A DNA stretch of 6,023 bases from JBBIII01 sp037446575 (GTDB lineage Bacteria > Bacteroidota > Ignavibacteria > UBA10030), in the NCBI GenBank assembly GCA_037446575.1, contig JBBIII010000111.1:1-6023 (forward strand), in the 5' to 3' direction. Positions 1 to 5,977 of this stretch are shown in pieces; within the stretch, counting starts at the first letter, position 1, and each line of letters begins with the position of its first letter. Under the pieces are notes generated by a model that was not told where the DNA came from, did no database searches, and saw nothing but the letters and a program-made list of their open reading frames with translations. A program made the translations under genes and the position numbers.

Positions 1-828
1 CACATCCTTCCTTACAAAAACAATCCAAGCCCCAATCGTAGGAATCAACGTCCAAGCGCCAAGGTAGAATATTCCGGCTCTAATCTCTTCCCAGCGAATC
101 GGATTTTGAAAAACTCTTTGCCATAAATCTATATAGCGAGTAAAAAGATATTCTCTAACTACGTCAAAAAATTCAATCGGCATTACAGTAACAATCGTGC
201 AAACAATTAACAATCCCATCGTTGCAACAATCGGTCCGATTGCATTTTCAACAAATGAAGAAAAGAAGAATGAAATAGAAGCCACAGTTATCATAGTCCA
301 AGCGGCTAACATATATGCAATAAGGAATCGCCATGCTACATCTGCTTCAGGTAGAATTAAAATGCCTCGAGCAATTACAATCAAGTCGCCGCCGCCTAAT
401 AGCGCTAATGCCAAACCAATACTTAACCCGGCAAGAAAAATCACAAATACAATTGTGTAGATAAGCGTCGTTAAATATTTTACAATAAAAATCCGAGTTC
501 TTGAAACAGGTCGAGTTAGTATTAACCGGTAAGTTCCAGAAGTCGCTTCTCCAGCAAGCTGATCTCCCGCCACAAATGAAATCAGCAAAGGAATATGGAA
601 GAAAAGAGTATTCATAAGCTGGTACGAAACGAACCAGCCGTTAAACAAATTGCCAAAGAACAAAAAATCTTTCATCAATCCGCGCATTGCCATTGTGAGC
701 ATACGACTTCCTTCAATTTTCATGGCAATTTCCACAAGCGGAACAACCAGCAGAATAATTCCAAAACCGATATATGTCCGCTTTTTCAGAAAGATTTTGA
801 CCAATTCATAATAAATCAATCGAATCAT
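1..828 (-). CDS. ABC-2 type transporter permease, partial (3' end off the window)
   Basis: This is the membrane subunit of an ABC transporter, open for 276 codons from an ATG at 828-826 to the window edge with no stop, so its C-terminus is missing. The product starts MIRLIYYELVKIFLKK, a basic cytoplasmic lead-in typical of ABC-2 permeases. Hydrophobic stretches lie at about residues 18-35, 70-88, 113-147 (long enough for two spans), 168-192, 197-216 and 251-270, giving about six membrane helices. Residues 89-117 hold the family's cytoplasmic signature: Asp89, Glu94, then GTYRLILTRPVSRTR and Lys117. The last visible residues, FVRKDV, resemble the usual end of such proteins, so probably only a few residues are lost. 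The start overlaps the stop of the ATPase gene by ATGA and has a strong ribosome site, so the two subunits should be co-translated. The substrate is unknown; the family includes exporters of drugs, peptides and other compounds. Confidence 0.88.
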   Translation of the reverse strand, partial: MIRLIYYELVKIFLKKRTYIGFGIILLVVPLVEIAMKIEGSRMLTMAMRGLMKDFLFFGNLFNGWFVSYQLMNTLFFHIPLLISFVAGDQLAGEATSGTYRLILTRPVSRTRIFIVKYLTTLIYTIVFVIFLAGLSIGLALALLGGGDLIVIARGILILPEADVAWRFLIAYMLAAWTMITVASISFFFSSFVENAIGPIVATMGLLIVCTIVTVMPIEFFDVVREYLFTRYIDLWQRVFQNPIRWEEIRAGIFYLGAWTLIPTIGAWIVFVRKDV

Positions 829-1751
829 CGCCTCTCCTCAACTGCATTTTCTGTGAACGATAAAAATAAATCTTCAAGCGACCGATGCGGAATTATCGCC
901 TTTACCCTAACCTCAGCCCGCACTAATAAATTGTTTAGTACAGGAATTTCAGAAAACTCCATAGTTAAATAAAATTTTCTATCCTCCTCTTTGAAATTCC
1001 TTATTGTTTTTTTCAGACGTTTTATAACTGCAATTACCTTGCTCTTAGGTTCAGCGTCTAGAACAACGTACTTTTCTCCTTTGTCTAACAAAGCATCAAC
1101 TTCACCTTGTACAACAAGCTCTCCCTTATGTATTATCGCCATCCGATTGGCAATCATTTCTATTTCATTTAATAAATGTGAAGAGAGTAAAACTGTTTTC
1201 TTCTGTTCGCGGGAAAGATTAACTATCAACTCGCGCACTTCTTTCATCCCTTGCGGATCAAGTCCGCTTGTAGGTTCGTCAAGAATAATTAATTCGGGAT
1301 TAGAAAGTAATGCCTGTGCAATTCCAAGCCGCTGTTTCATACCGTGTGAATACGTCTTTACTTTGTCCTTCGCTCTATCGCTTAACCCTACAAGTTCTAA
1401 AACCTGAAGTATCCTTTTTTTTCCCACGCCTCCATTTAACGCGCCGACAATTTCTAAGTTTTTAAAAGCCGAGAGATATAAATAGAAATCCGGTTTTTCA
1501 ACGATGCCGCCTACACTGCGTAAGGCGCTCGATCTATTAGTTCGTAAAGAATGACCAAATATTTTTACCTCTCCCTCCGTCGGTTTGATTAACGAAAGTA
1601 TCATTCTAATTGTCGTGCTCTTGCCGGCTCCATTAGGGCCCAAGAATCCAAAAACATCACCGCGATTAATTTCAAGATTTAATTTTTTGACAGCCCAGCG
1701 CTTGCCGTATTTTTTACTAAGTTGATATGTTTGAAGAATTGGTTCGTTCAT
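825..1751 (-). CDS. ABC transporter ATP-binding protein (ABC-2 exporter class)
   Basis: This 308-residue protein is the ATP-hydrolysing subunit that drives the adjoining permease from the cytoplasmic face of the membrane. All nucleotide-binding motifs are present in order: Walker A GPNGAGKST at 38-46, signature YSHGMKQR at 134-141 (SHGMKQ in place of LSGGQ, as usual for this class), Walker B LIILDEP at 154-160 with catalytic Glu159, D-loop SGLDPQG at 162-168, and H-loop His192. The Q-loop position carries Glu85 (GIVEKPDFY), as in the lantibiotic-immunity LanF and bacitracin BcrA type proteins. Residues from about 225 to 308 form the C-terminal extension common in this subfamily. The ATG at 1751 is supported by the alignment of the N-terminus with the family (the Walker A lies at the usual depth), although no Shine-Dalgarno sequence precedes it. 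The substrate cannot be inferred; resistance, immunity or general export are all possible. Confidence 0.93.
   Translation of the reverse strand: MNEPILQTYQLSKKYGKRWAVKKLNLEINRGDVFGFLGPNGAGKSTTIRMILSLIKPTEGEVKIFGHSLRTNRSSALRSVGGIVEKPDFYLYLSAFKNLEIVGALNGGVGKKRILQVLELVGLSDRAKDKVKTYSHGMKQRLGIAQALLSNPELIILDEPTSGLDPQGMKEVRELIVNLSREQKKTVLLSSHLLNEIEMIANRMAIIHKGELVVQGEVDALLDKGEKYVVLDAEPKSKVIAVIKRLKKTIRNFKEEDRKFYLTMEFSEIPVLNNLLVRAEVRVKAIIPHRSLEDLFLSFTENAVEERR
831..839 (-). promoter_or_regulatory. Strong ribosome binding site of the ABC permease
   Basis: Read on the minus strand this is GAGGAGAGG, with its AGGAG core five bases upstream of the permease ATG at 828. It lies inside the last codons of the ATPase gene. 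It fixes the permease start and, with the ATGA stop/start overlap, indicates translational coupling of the two subunits. Confidence 0.75.
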
Positions 1752-1765
1752 AAAATATCGTTTTC

Positions 1766-1794
1766 AATATATCATTGCCTTCGTTTAGGTTCAA
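1766..1794 (-). promoter_or_regulatory. Candidate sigma-70-type promoter of the ABC unit
   Basis: On the minus strand, TTGAAC (1794-1789; four of six match TTGACA) is followed after exactly 17 bases by TATATT (1771-1766; five of six match TATAAT). A start of transcription about seven bases downstream, near 1759, would leave only about eight bases before the ATG at 1751. That fits the absence of any Shine-Dalgarno sequence there. The assignment is by eye from the consensus; AT-rich DNA gives chance matches, but the spacing and position are good. Confidence 0.55.
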
Positions 1795-1833
1795 CTAAAA
1801 TATTAATACGTGTTTTTTAAATAAAAAGTTGAA
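1790..1833. repeat. Inverted repeat TTCAACT / AGTTGAA across the divergent promoters
   Basis: The left arm TTCAACT (1790-1796) and right arm AGTTGAA (1827-1833) are perfect inverted copies separated by 30 bases. Each arm overlaps the candidate -35 box of one of the two divergent promoters. The symmetry could simply be two similar -35 elements facing opposite ways, a regulator site pair, or chance in AT-rich DNA. No regulator gene is in the window. Confidence 0.4.
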
Positions 1834-1857
1834 GTAGAGATATGTAATCAGTATCTT
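1829..1857 (+). promoter_or_regulatory. Candidate promoter of the asd-lysC-dapB-dapA operon
   Basis: TTGAAG (1829-1834) and TATCTT (1852-1857) are separated by 17 bases, each matching four of six consensus positions. A better -10 word, TATAAC, sits at 1857-1862 but has no -35 at suitable spacing. The predicted start near 1864 gives a leader of about 38 bases. This is the only stretch upstream of asd where the operon promoter can be, so a promoter here is likely even if the exact boxes are uncertain. Confidence 0.4.
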
Positions 1858-1896
1858 ATAACAAAGTAAAGCATAGAATTAGTTATTTATATAAGT

Positions 1897-1902
1897 AAGG
1901 AA
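1897..1902 (+). promoter_or_regulatory. Unusually close Shine-Dalgarno-like sequence before asd
   Basis: AAGGAA directly abuts the asd ATG at 1903, leaving only two bases between AGG and the start codon, much closer than the usual five to nine. There is no in-frame upstream start and the protein begins with the conserved MKKLYTVAVAGATG, so the start is right. Initiation may depend little on this pairing, or be weak. Confidence 0.4.
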
Positions 1903-2898
1903 ATGAAAAAATTATATACAGTAGCAGTAGCCGGCGCAACCGGACTCGTTGGGCGCACAATGATTAAAGTTCTCGAGGAGCAAAAATTCCCAGTAGAACA
2001 ATTAATTCCACTCGCGTCTGAAAGGTCCATCGGATCGGAAATAACTTTTAACGGAAAATCATTTAAGACTCAGACATTAACAGGAGAAAGTTTTAAAGGA
2101 GTAGATTTTGCTCTTTTTTCAGCCGGAGCAAGCGTAAGCAAAGAATTTGCACCCAAAGCTGTTCAGCACGGAACGGTGGTTATTGATAACAGCAGTGCTT
2201 TCCGCATGGATACGGATGTGCCACTGGTTGTGCCGGAAGTAAATCCATCTGATGCATTCAAACATAAAGGTATTATTGCCAATCCGAATTGCTCGACAAT
2301 ACAAATGGTTGTAGTATTAAAACCTTTGCACGATGCTTTCGGAATTAAACGCGTTGTAGTGTCAACGTATCAATCTGTAACCGGAGCAGGGAAAAAAGGT
2401 GTTAACCAGTTAGAAGATGAAGTGGCGAAAAAGCCGTTGCGCGAAAAAAAATTTCCGCACCCGATTGCTTTCAATGTGCTTCCGCATATAGATGTTTTTC
2501 TGCCGGATGGTTATACTAAGGAAGAGCAGAAGATGATATTAGAGACAAAAAAAATAATGGGTGCAGATATTCCGGTTACAGCGACAACTGTACGTGTACC
2601 CGTATTTGGCGGACACAGTGAATCTGTTAACATTGAATTTCATAACGCCTGCACGGTTGAAGCGGTTAAAGAAATTTTATCGAAAGCGCCGGGAATTATT
2701 GTTGAAGACGATCCGTCTTCAAATCTTTACCCGATGCCGATTAAAGCTTTTGGAAAGAACGAAGTCTTTGTCGGTCGTATCCGCAAAGATTACAGCGTTC
2801 CAAATGGAATCAATTTATGGATTGTATCGGATAACGTACGCAAAGGAGCGGCAACAAACGCGGTTCAGATAGCAGAACTTTTAATCAAAGATAAATAA
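1903..2898 (+). CDS. asd: Aspartate-semialdehyde dehydrogenase
   Basis: This cytoplasmic enzyme reduces L-4-aspartyl phosphate with NADPH to L-aspartate 4-semialdehyde, the branch metabolite for lysine/diaminopimelate, threonine and methionine. The 331 residues match the usual family length. The N-terminal Rossmann loop is GATGLVG at 11-17. The catalytic cysteine is Cys130 in NPNCST. Gln157 (YQSVTGAG) and the pair Arg231/His238 (RVPVFGGHSE) sit at the same spacings as Gln162, Arg267 and His274 of E. coli Asd relative to its Cys135 (27 residues Cys to Gln, 7 residues Arg to His). Other conserved stretches are DNSSAFRMD at 95-103 and VPEVNP at 110-115. It is the first gene of the operon, 18 bases before lysC, which makes its substrate. 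Length and sequence style suggest the Gram-positive/Bacteroidota-like branch and not the longer enterobacterial one. No sign of damage. Confidence 0.97.
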   Translation: MKKLYTVAVAGATGLVGRTMIKVLEEQKFPVEQLIPLASERSIGSEITFNGKSFKTQTLTGESFKGVDFALFSAGASVSKEFAPKAVQHGTVVIDNSSAFRMDTDVPLVVPEVNPSDAFKHKGIIANPNCSTIQMVVVLKPLHDAFGIKRVVVSTYQSVTGAGKKGVNQLEDEVAKKPLREKKFPHPIAFNVLPHIDVFLPDGYTKEEQKMILETKKIMGADIPVTATTVRVPVFGGHSESVNIEFHNACTVEAVKEILSKAPGIIVEDDPSSNLYPMPIKAFGKNEVFVGRIRKDYSVPNGINLWIVSDNVRKGAATNAVQIAELLIKDK

Positions 2899-2899
2899 T

Positions 2900-2903
2900 A
2901 GGA
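2900..2903 (+). promoter_or_regulatory. Weak, distant Shine-Dalgarno-like AGGA before lysC
   Basis: AGGA at 2900-2903 is the only purine-rich site in the 18-base asd-lysC gap and lies 13 bases from the ATG at 2917, longer than optimal, with an A-run between. It supports 2917 over the further ATG at 2926. Translation of lysC may rely on ribosomes finishing asd at 2898. Confidence 0.35.
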
Positions 2904-2916
2904 AATCATAAAAAAA

Positions 2917-4311
2917 ATGATAGTAATGAAATTTGGCGGAACTTCCGTTGAAAACGCCAAAGCAATGCAAACTGTTATTGAAATTGTAAAGTGTGAACAA
3001 TCTCGCACGCCTGTAGTAGTTTTATCTGCTATAGCAGGAGCTACTAATACTTTACTAAAGTCGGCACGAGTTGCGCAGGAGGGCAACCTGGATGAAGCAA
3101 TTCAACTGCTCAACAATTTGTTAGATCGTCATGTAACAATAATGGAAAATTTAATTGATGACCGCTCGACGGTTCAACAATTAATAGCACAATTTAAACA
3201 ACGGTTTGAGGAGTTACGTAATCTTTGCCGTGGAATTTCAATTCTTGGCGAATTAACTAACCGCTCGCTCGATTCTATTTCATCGGTCGGTGAAATTCTA
3301 TCTTCACAGATACTCAGCGAGGCGATACGCATTCGAGGATTAACGGTAAAATGGTTAGATGCACGCAAGTTTATGATTACAGATAATCAATTTTCAAGCG
3401 CGACGCCATTATTTGATAAAATTGATATTAAAACAAATGAAATCATTATACCGATTCTAAAATCCGGCAGTATAGTAATAACTCAAGGATTTATTTCATC
3501 GACAGAAAACGGAATTACAACAACACTTGGTCGCGGAGGGTCGGATTATTCTGCATCAATTATTGGCGCGGCATTAAATGCAGAAGAAATTCAAATCTGG
3601 ACAGATGTAGACGGCGTGTTGACGGCGGATCCGAGAATTGCACCTGCCGCGCAGAAGTTAAAAATAATTTCTTTCAGAGAAGCCGCGGAGCTTGCCTATT
3701 TTGGCGCAAAGGTTTTGCATCCAAGCACGATTTTTCCCGCAGTAAAAAAGGATATACCAGTTGTTGTGCTAAATTCAAAGCGATCAAAAAATTCCGGAAC
3801 CCGTATTGTTTCTAATCCGCCCAAAACAAATATTGCGGTTAAATCAATTGCATGTAAGCGCGGAATTACTGTAGTCAACGTTCAATCAATGCGAATGTTA
3901 ATGGCTTACGGCTTCCTCGAATCGATATTTTCGGTCTTCAACAAATACCAAACTCCTGTTGATCTTGTCAGTACTTCGGAAGTTGCGGTTTCCCTGACTA
4001 TTGACAATTCATCCAAACTTGATAAAATTGTAGAAGAACTTTCTGAATTCGCTGAAATTTCAATTTTAGAAAAACAGGGAATAATTTGCGTGGTCGGAGA
4101 TCAAATGCGTTCTACAGCCGGAGTAGCGCATCAAATTTTTACAGCTATGAAAAATATTAACCTTGTAATGATTTCGCAAGGATCATCAGAAATAAATTTG
4201 AGCATGGTTATAGATGAATCGCAGGTTGACGAAGCTGTTCGTTGTTTACATAAACAGTTTTTTGAATCAATTCCTGCAACCGATTTATTCGAACCAGTTG
4301 GAGGAAAATAA
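2917..4311 (+). CDS. lysC: Aspartate kinase, monofunctional, with two C-terminal ACT domains
   Basis: LysC phosphorylates aspartate with ATP, the committed first step of the aspartate pathway. The 464 residues consist of an amino-acid kinase domain (about 1-300) and tandem ACT domains (about 316-385 and 390-455). The kinase shows KFGGTSV at 5-11, GRGGSDYSA at 205-213 and WTDVDGVLTADPR at 228-240. The first ACT domain reads closely like that of E. coli LysC: the E. coli lysine-site positions Met318, Gly323, Phe324, Leu325, Val339, Asp340 and Ser345 correspond to Met327, Gly332, Phe333, Leu334, Val348, Asp349 and Ser354. I therefore infer inhibition by lysine. The second ACT domain carries ISQGSSEINLS, as seen in aspartate kinases and ThrA. 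There is no homoserine dehydrogenase fusion. The ATG at 2917 is chosen because MIVMKFGG is a common N-terminus; ATG 2926 is the alternative and would remove three residues. Its end overlaps the dapB ribosome site. Confidence 0.96.
   Translation: MIVMKFGGTSVENAKAMQTVIEIVKCEQSRTPVVVLSAIAGATNTLLKSARVAQEGNLDEAIQLLNNLLDRHVTIMENLIDDRSTVQQLIAQFKQRFEELRNLCRGISILGELTNRSLDSISSVGEILSSQILSEAIRIRGLTVKWLDARKFMITDNQFSSATPLFDKIDIKTNEIIIPILKSGSIVITQGFISSTENGITTTLGRGGSDYSASIIGAALNAEEIQIWTDVDGVLTADPRIAPAAQKLKIISFREAAELAYFGAKVLHPSTIFPAVKKDIPVVVLNSKRSKNSGTRIVSNPPKTNIAVKSIACKRGITVVNVQSMRMLMAYGFLESIFSVFNKYQTPVDLVSTSEVAVSLTIDNSSKLDKIVEELSEFAEISILEKQGIICVVGDQMRSTAGVAHQIFTAMKNINLVMISQGSSEINLSMVIDESQVDEAVRCLHKQFFESIPATDLFEPVGGK
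4300..4307 (+). promoter_or_regulatory. dapB ribosome binding site inside the last lysC codons
   Basis: GGAGGAAA forms part of the final Gly-Gly-Lys codons of lysC and lies seven to ten bases before the dapB ATG at 4315. The lysC stop is at 4309-4311, so the same bases code protein and recruit ribosomes, and the two genes are probably translationally coupled. Confidence 0.7.
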
Positions 4312-4314
4312 TTT

Positions 4315-5046
4315 ATGCGTATTGCAATTTTTGGATATGGAAAAATGGGAAAAGAGATTGAGCGGCAAGCGTTCAATCGTGGTTTGAGTGTCGACCTCAA
4401 AATTGATATTGACACACCTCCTGTTACCTCTGAGCAACGTAAAAATGTTGACGTTGTTATCCACTATGCAAATGCAAAAACAATTATTGAAGATTTGACT
4501 CCCTGGGCTGACGCCAAAAAACCAATTATTATTGGAACGACCGGCTGGCAAGAAAAATTATCGGATATAAAAGCGCTTGTTGAGAAAAATCAAATTGGTT
4601 TAGTCTATGCTTCAAACTTTTCGCTTGGCGTGAATATTTTCTTTCAGCTTGTAAAAACCTCCTCTCAAATAATGAATCGGTTTGAAGATTACGATGCATT
4701 TGTGCAAGAAATTCACCACAAAAACAAACTCGATAGTCCAAGCGGAACAGCTATATCGATTGGGCAGATTATTCTACAAAATCTCGAAAGAAAGAAGGAG
4801 CTATTAAACGAAACATCTCATGGGAAAATCGCGCCTGAGCAACTTCATATATCTTCAGTAAGAGGCGGAGCTGTTGTTGGAACGCATGTTTTAACATTTG
4901 ATTCGCTCGCCGATTCAATAGAAATTAAGCATACTGCGAAGGATCGTTCTGGTTTTGCGCTCGGTACTTTGTTAGCCGCAGAGTGGATTCAAGGTAAAAA
5001 AGGATTATTTACTATGGATGATGTATTTCAGGATCTCTTTAAATAA
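4315..5046 (+). CDS. dapB: 4-hydroxy-tetrahydrodipicolinate reductase
   Basis: DapB reduces the DapA product to tetrahydrodipicolinate with NAD(P)H in the cytoplasm. The N-terminal nucleotide-binding loop is GYGKMG at 7-12, followed by a strand ending in acidic Asp31/Asp33 (KIDID), which would favour NADH. Further marks are GTTGW at 74-78, ASNFSLGVN at 99-107, the signature EIHHKNKLDSPSGTA at 132-146, and SVRGGAVVGTH at 181-191. His134 and Lys138 correspond to catalytic His159 and Lys163 of E. coli DapB. At 243 residues it is about 30 shorter than the E. coli enzyme, the loss falling in the N-terminal domain between residues 20 and 50, as in other short DapB proteins. The usual VIDFT/S strand is replaced by VIHYAN (48-53). 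It lies 3 bases after lysC and 12 before dapA, which makes its substrate. The identity is firm. Confidence 0.95.
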   Translation: MRIAIFGYGKMGKEIERQAFNRGLSVDLKIDIDTPPVTSEQRKNVDVVIHYANAKTIIEDLTPWADAKKPIIIGTTGWQEKLSDIKALVEKNQIGLVYASNFSLGVNIFFQLVKTSSQIMNRFEDYDAFVQEIHHKNKLDSPSGTAISIGQIILQNLERKKELLNETSHGKIAPEQLHISSVRGGAVVGTHVLTFDSLADSIEIKHTAKDRSGFALGTLLAAEWIQGKKGLFTMDDVFQDLFK

Positions 5047-5050
5047 GGAG
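5045..5050 (+). promoter_or_regulatory. dapA ribosome binding site
   Basis: AAGGAG overlaps the dapB stop codon (5044-5046) and lies eight bases before the dapA ATG at 5059. It is the best placed Shine-Dalgarno of the lysine operon and fixes the dapA start. A start-stop pair ATGTAA at 5052-5057 sits between but is only one base from the site. Confidence 0.75.
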
Positions 5051-5058
5051 AATGTAAA

Positions 5059-5955
5059 ATGGCAACACATAAAAAATTTCGAGGCACAGCAACCGCAATT
5101 ATCACGCCGTTTAAGAAAGACGGTTCTATAGACGAACCAGCGTTGCGCAAGTTTGTGGATTTCCAGATTGAAGGCGGCGTAGAAGCGCTTGTTCCAGTCG
5201 GCACGACAGGGGAAAATCCGACTTTGAGCGCAGATGAACAAAAGCGAGTTATCGAAGTTGTAATAGAACAGGCAAACAAGCGCGTAAAAATATTTGCAGG
5301 CGCAGGTAGTAACAACACAGCTGAAGCAATCGAAAAAGTAAAATTTGCGAAGAAAGCTGGCGCAGACGCGGCTTTAGTTGTCGGTCCATATTACAATAAA
5401 CCAACTCAAAATGGATACTTCCAACATTTTAAGGCAATTGCCGATGCAGTAGATTTTCCGATAATCGTGTATAATGTTCCCGGAAGAACTAGCGGCAATA
5501 TCGAAGCCGCTACACTACTGAAAATGGCGGAAGAAATTCCGAGCATCGTTATGGTTAAAGAAGCATCCGGAAACATGGCTCAGATAATGGAAATAGCGCG
5601 CAATATGCCGAAGCATTTCTCGTTGCTATCAGGAGATGATTCACTCGCATACTCAATAATTGCGCTTGGCGGCGATGGATGTATTTCGGTTGTTGCGAAT
5701 GAAGTCCCAAAAGAATTTTCCGATTTGATGAGATTATGTTTAGAAGGAAATTGGAACGAAGCGCTTCAGCTTCATTACAAATTACTTCCGCTAATGAATA
5801 TAAATTTCATTGAATCCAGCCCAGCGCCGGTAAAAGCGGCTCTTGCGATGATGGGAAAAATTGAGGAAACATTGCGTCTTCCGCTGGTTCCAATTACAGA
5901 GGCAAGCCGTGTTAAACTTAAGAAAGTACTTGATGAATTAAAGTTGATTCTTTAA
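5059..5955 (+). CDS. dapA: 4-hydroxy-tetrahydrodipicolinate synthase
   Basis: DapA condenses pyruvate with aspartate semialdehyde through a Schiff base, the first step dedicated to diaminopimelate and lysine. The 298 residues form one (beta/alpha)8 barrel, close to the 292 of E. coli. The Schiff-base lysine is Lys167 in VMVKEASGN. The catalytic relay corresponds to Thr49 and Thr50 (GTTGENPT), Tyr112 (GPYYNKP) and Tyr138 (YNVPGRT, with Arg143 for the carboxylate of the semialdehyde). The paired-Tyr and GTTGEN motifs and the operon context separate it from related N-acetylneuraminate lyases. At the lysine-inhibition site of the E. coli enzyme, Asn80, Glu84 and Tyr106 are kept (Asn85, Glu89, Tyr111), but Ser48, Ala49, His53 and His56 are Asn53, Pro54, Ala58 and Gln61, so I infer weak or absent lysine feedback. 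It is the last gene before the terminator. Confidence 0.96.
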   Translation: MATHKKFRGTATAIITPFKKDGSIDEPALRKFVDFQIEGGVEALVPVGTTGENPTLSADEQKRVIEVVIEQANKRVKIFAGAGSNNTAEAIEKVKFAKKAGADAALVVGPYYNKPTQNGYFQHFKAIADAVDFPIIVYNVPGRTSGNIEAATLLKMAEEIPSIVMVKEASGNMAQIMEIARNMPKHFSLLSGDDSLAYSIIALGGDGCISVVANEVPKEFSDLMRLCLEGNWNEALQLHYKLLPLMNINFIESSPAPVKAALAMMGKIEETLRLPLVPITEASRVKLKKVLDELKLIL

Positions 5956-5977
5956 GAATATTCATTAAATGGTTATT

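Larger units (their letters stand above)
1752..1902. other. Divergent intergenic region between the ABC unit and the lysine operon
   Basis: These 151 AT-rich bases separate the start codons of two divergent units. They hold the candidate promoters for both sides and a 7-base inverted repeat (1790-1796 and 1827-1833) that coincides with both candidate -35 boxes. I see no open reading frame, no tRNA and no room for a lysine riboswitch, which needs roughly 170 or more bases of structured leader. Confidence 0.8.

Noticed and set aside
197..460. 87-codon plus-strand reading frame
   Set aside because: It is antisense to the ABC permease, which is open over the full length and has clear membrane segments and an ABC-2 signature.
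991..1407. 138-codon plus-strand reading frame
   Set aside because: It is antisense to the ABC ATPase, whose motifs are clear, and its translation shows no family features.
1858..1902. Possible lysine riboswitch upstream of asd
   Set aside because: The likely leader is about 40 bases, AT-rich and without paired elements; the whole intergenic region is 151 bases. Too short for the lysine riboswitch, and no internal terminator is seen.
2926..4311. lysC starting at the second ATG (MKFGGTSV)
   Set aside because: Possible, but it moves the only AGGA to 22 bases away, and MIVMKFGG is a frequent aspartate kinase N-terminus.
4315..5046. dapB as a truncated pseudogene because it is short
   Set aside because: All catalytic and binding motifs are present, the frame is intact, the ribosome site is good, and short DapB proteins of about this size are known.
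5052..5057. Start-stop ATGTAA between dapB and dapA
   Set aside because: It lies one base from the Shine-Dalgarno, too close for initiation, and six bases can arise by chance. The dapA start at 5059 is well supported.
5956..5963. Palindrome GAATATTC right after the dapA stop
   Set aside because: An 8-base AT-rich palindrome is expected by chance and has no partner copy or context.
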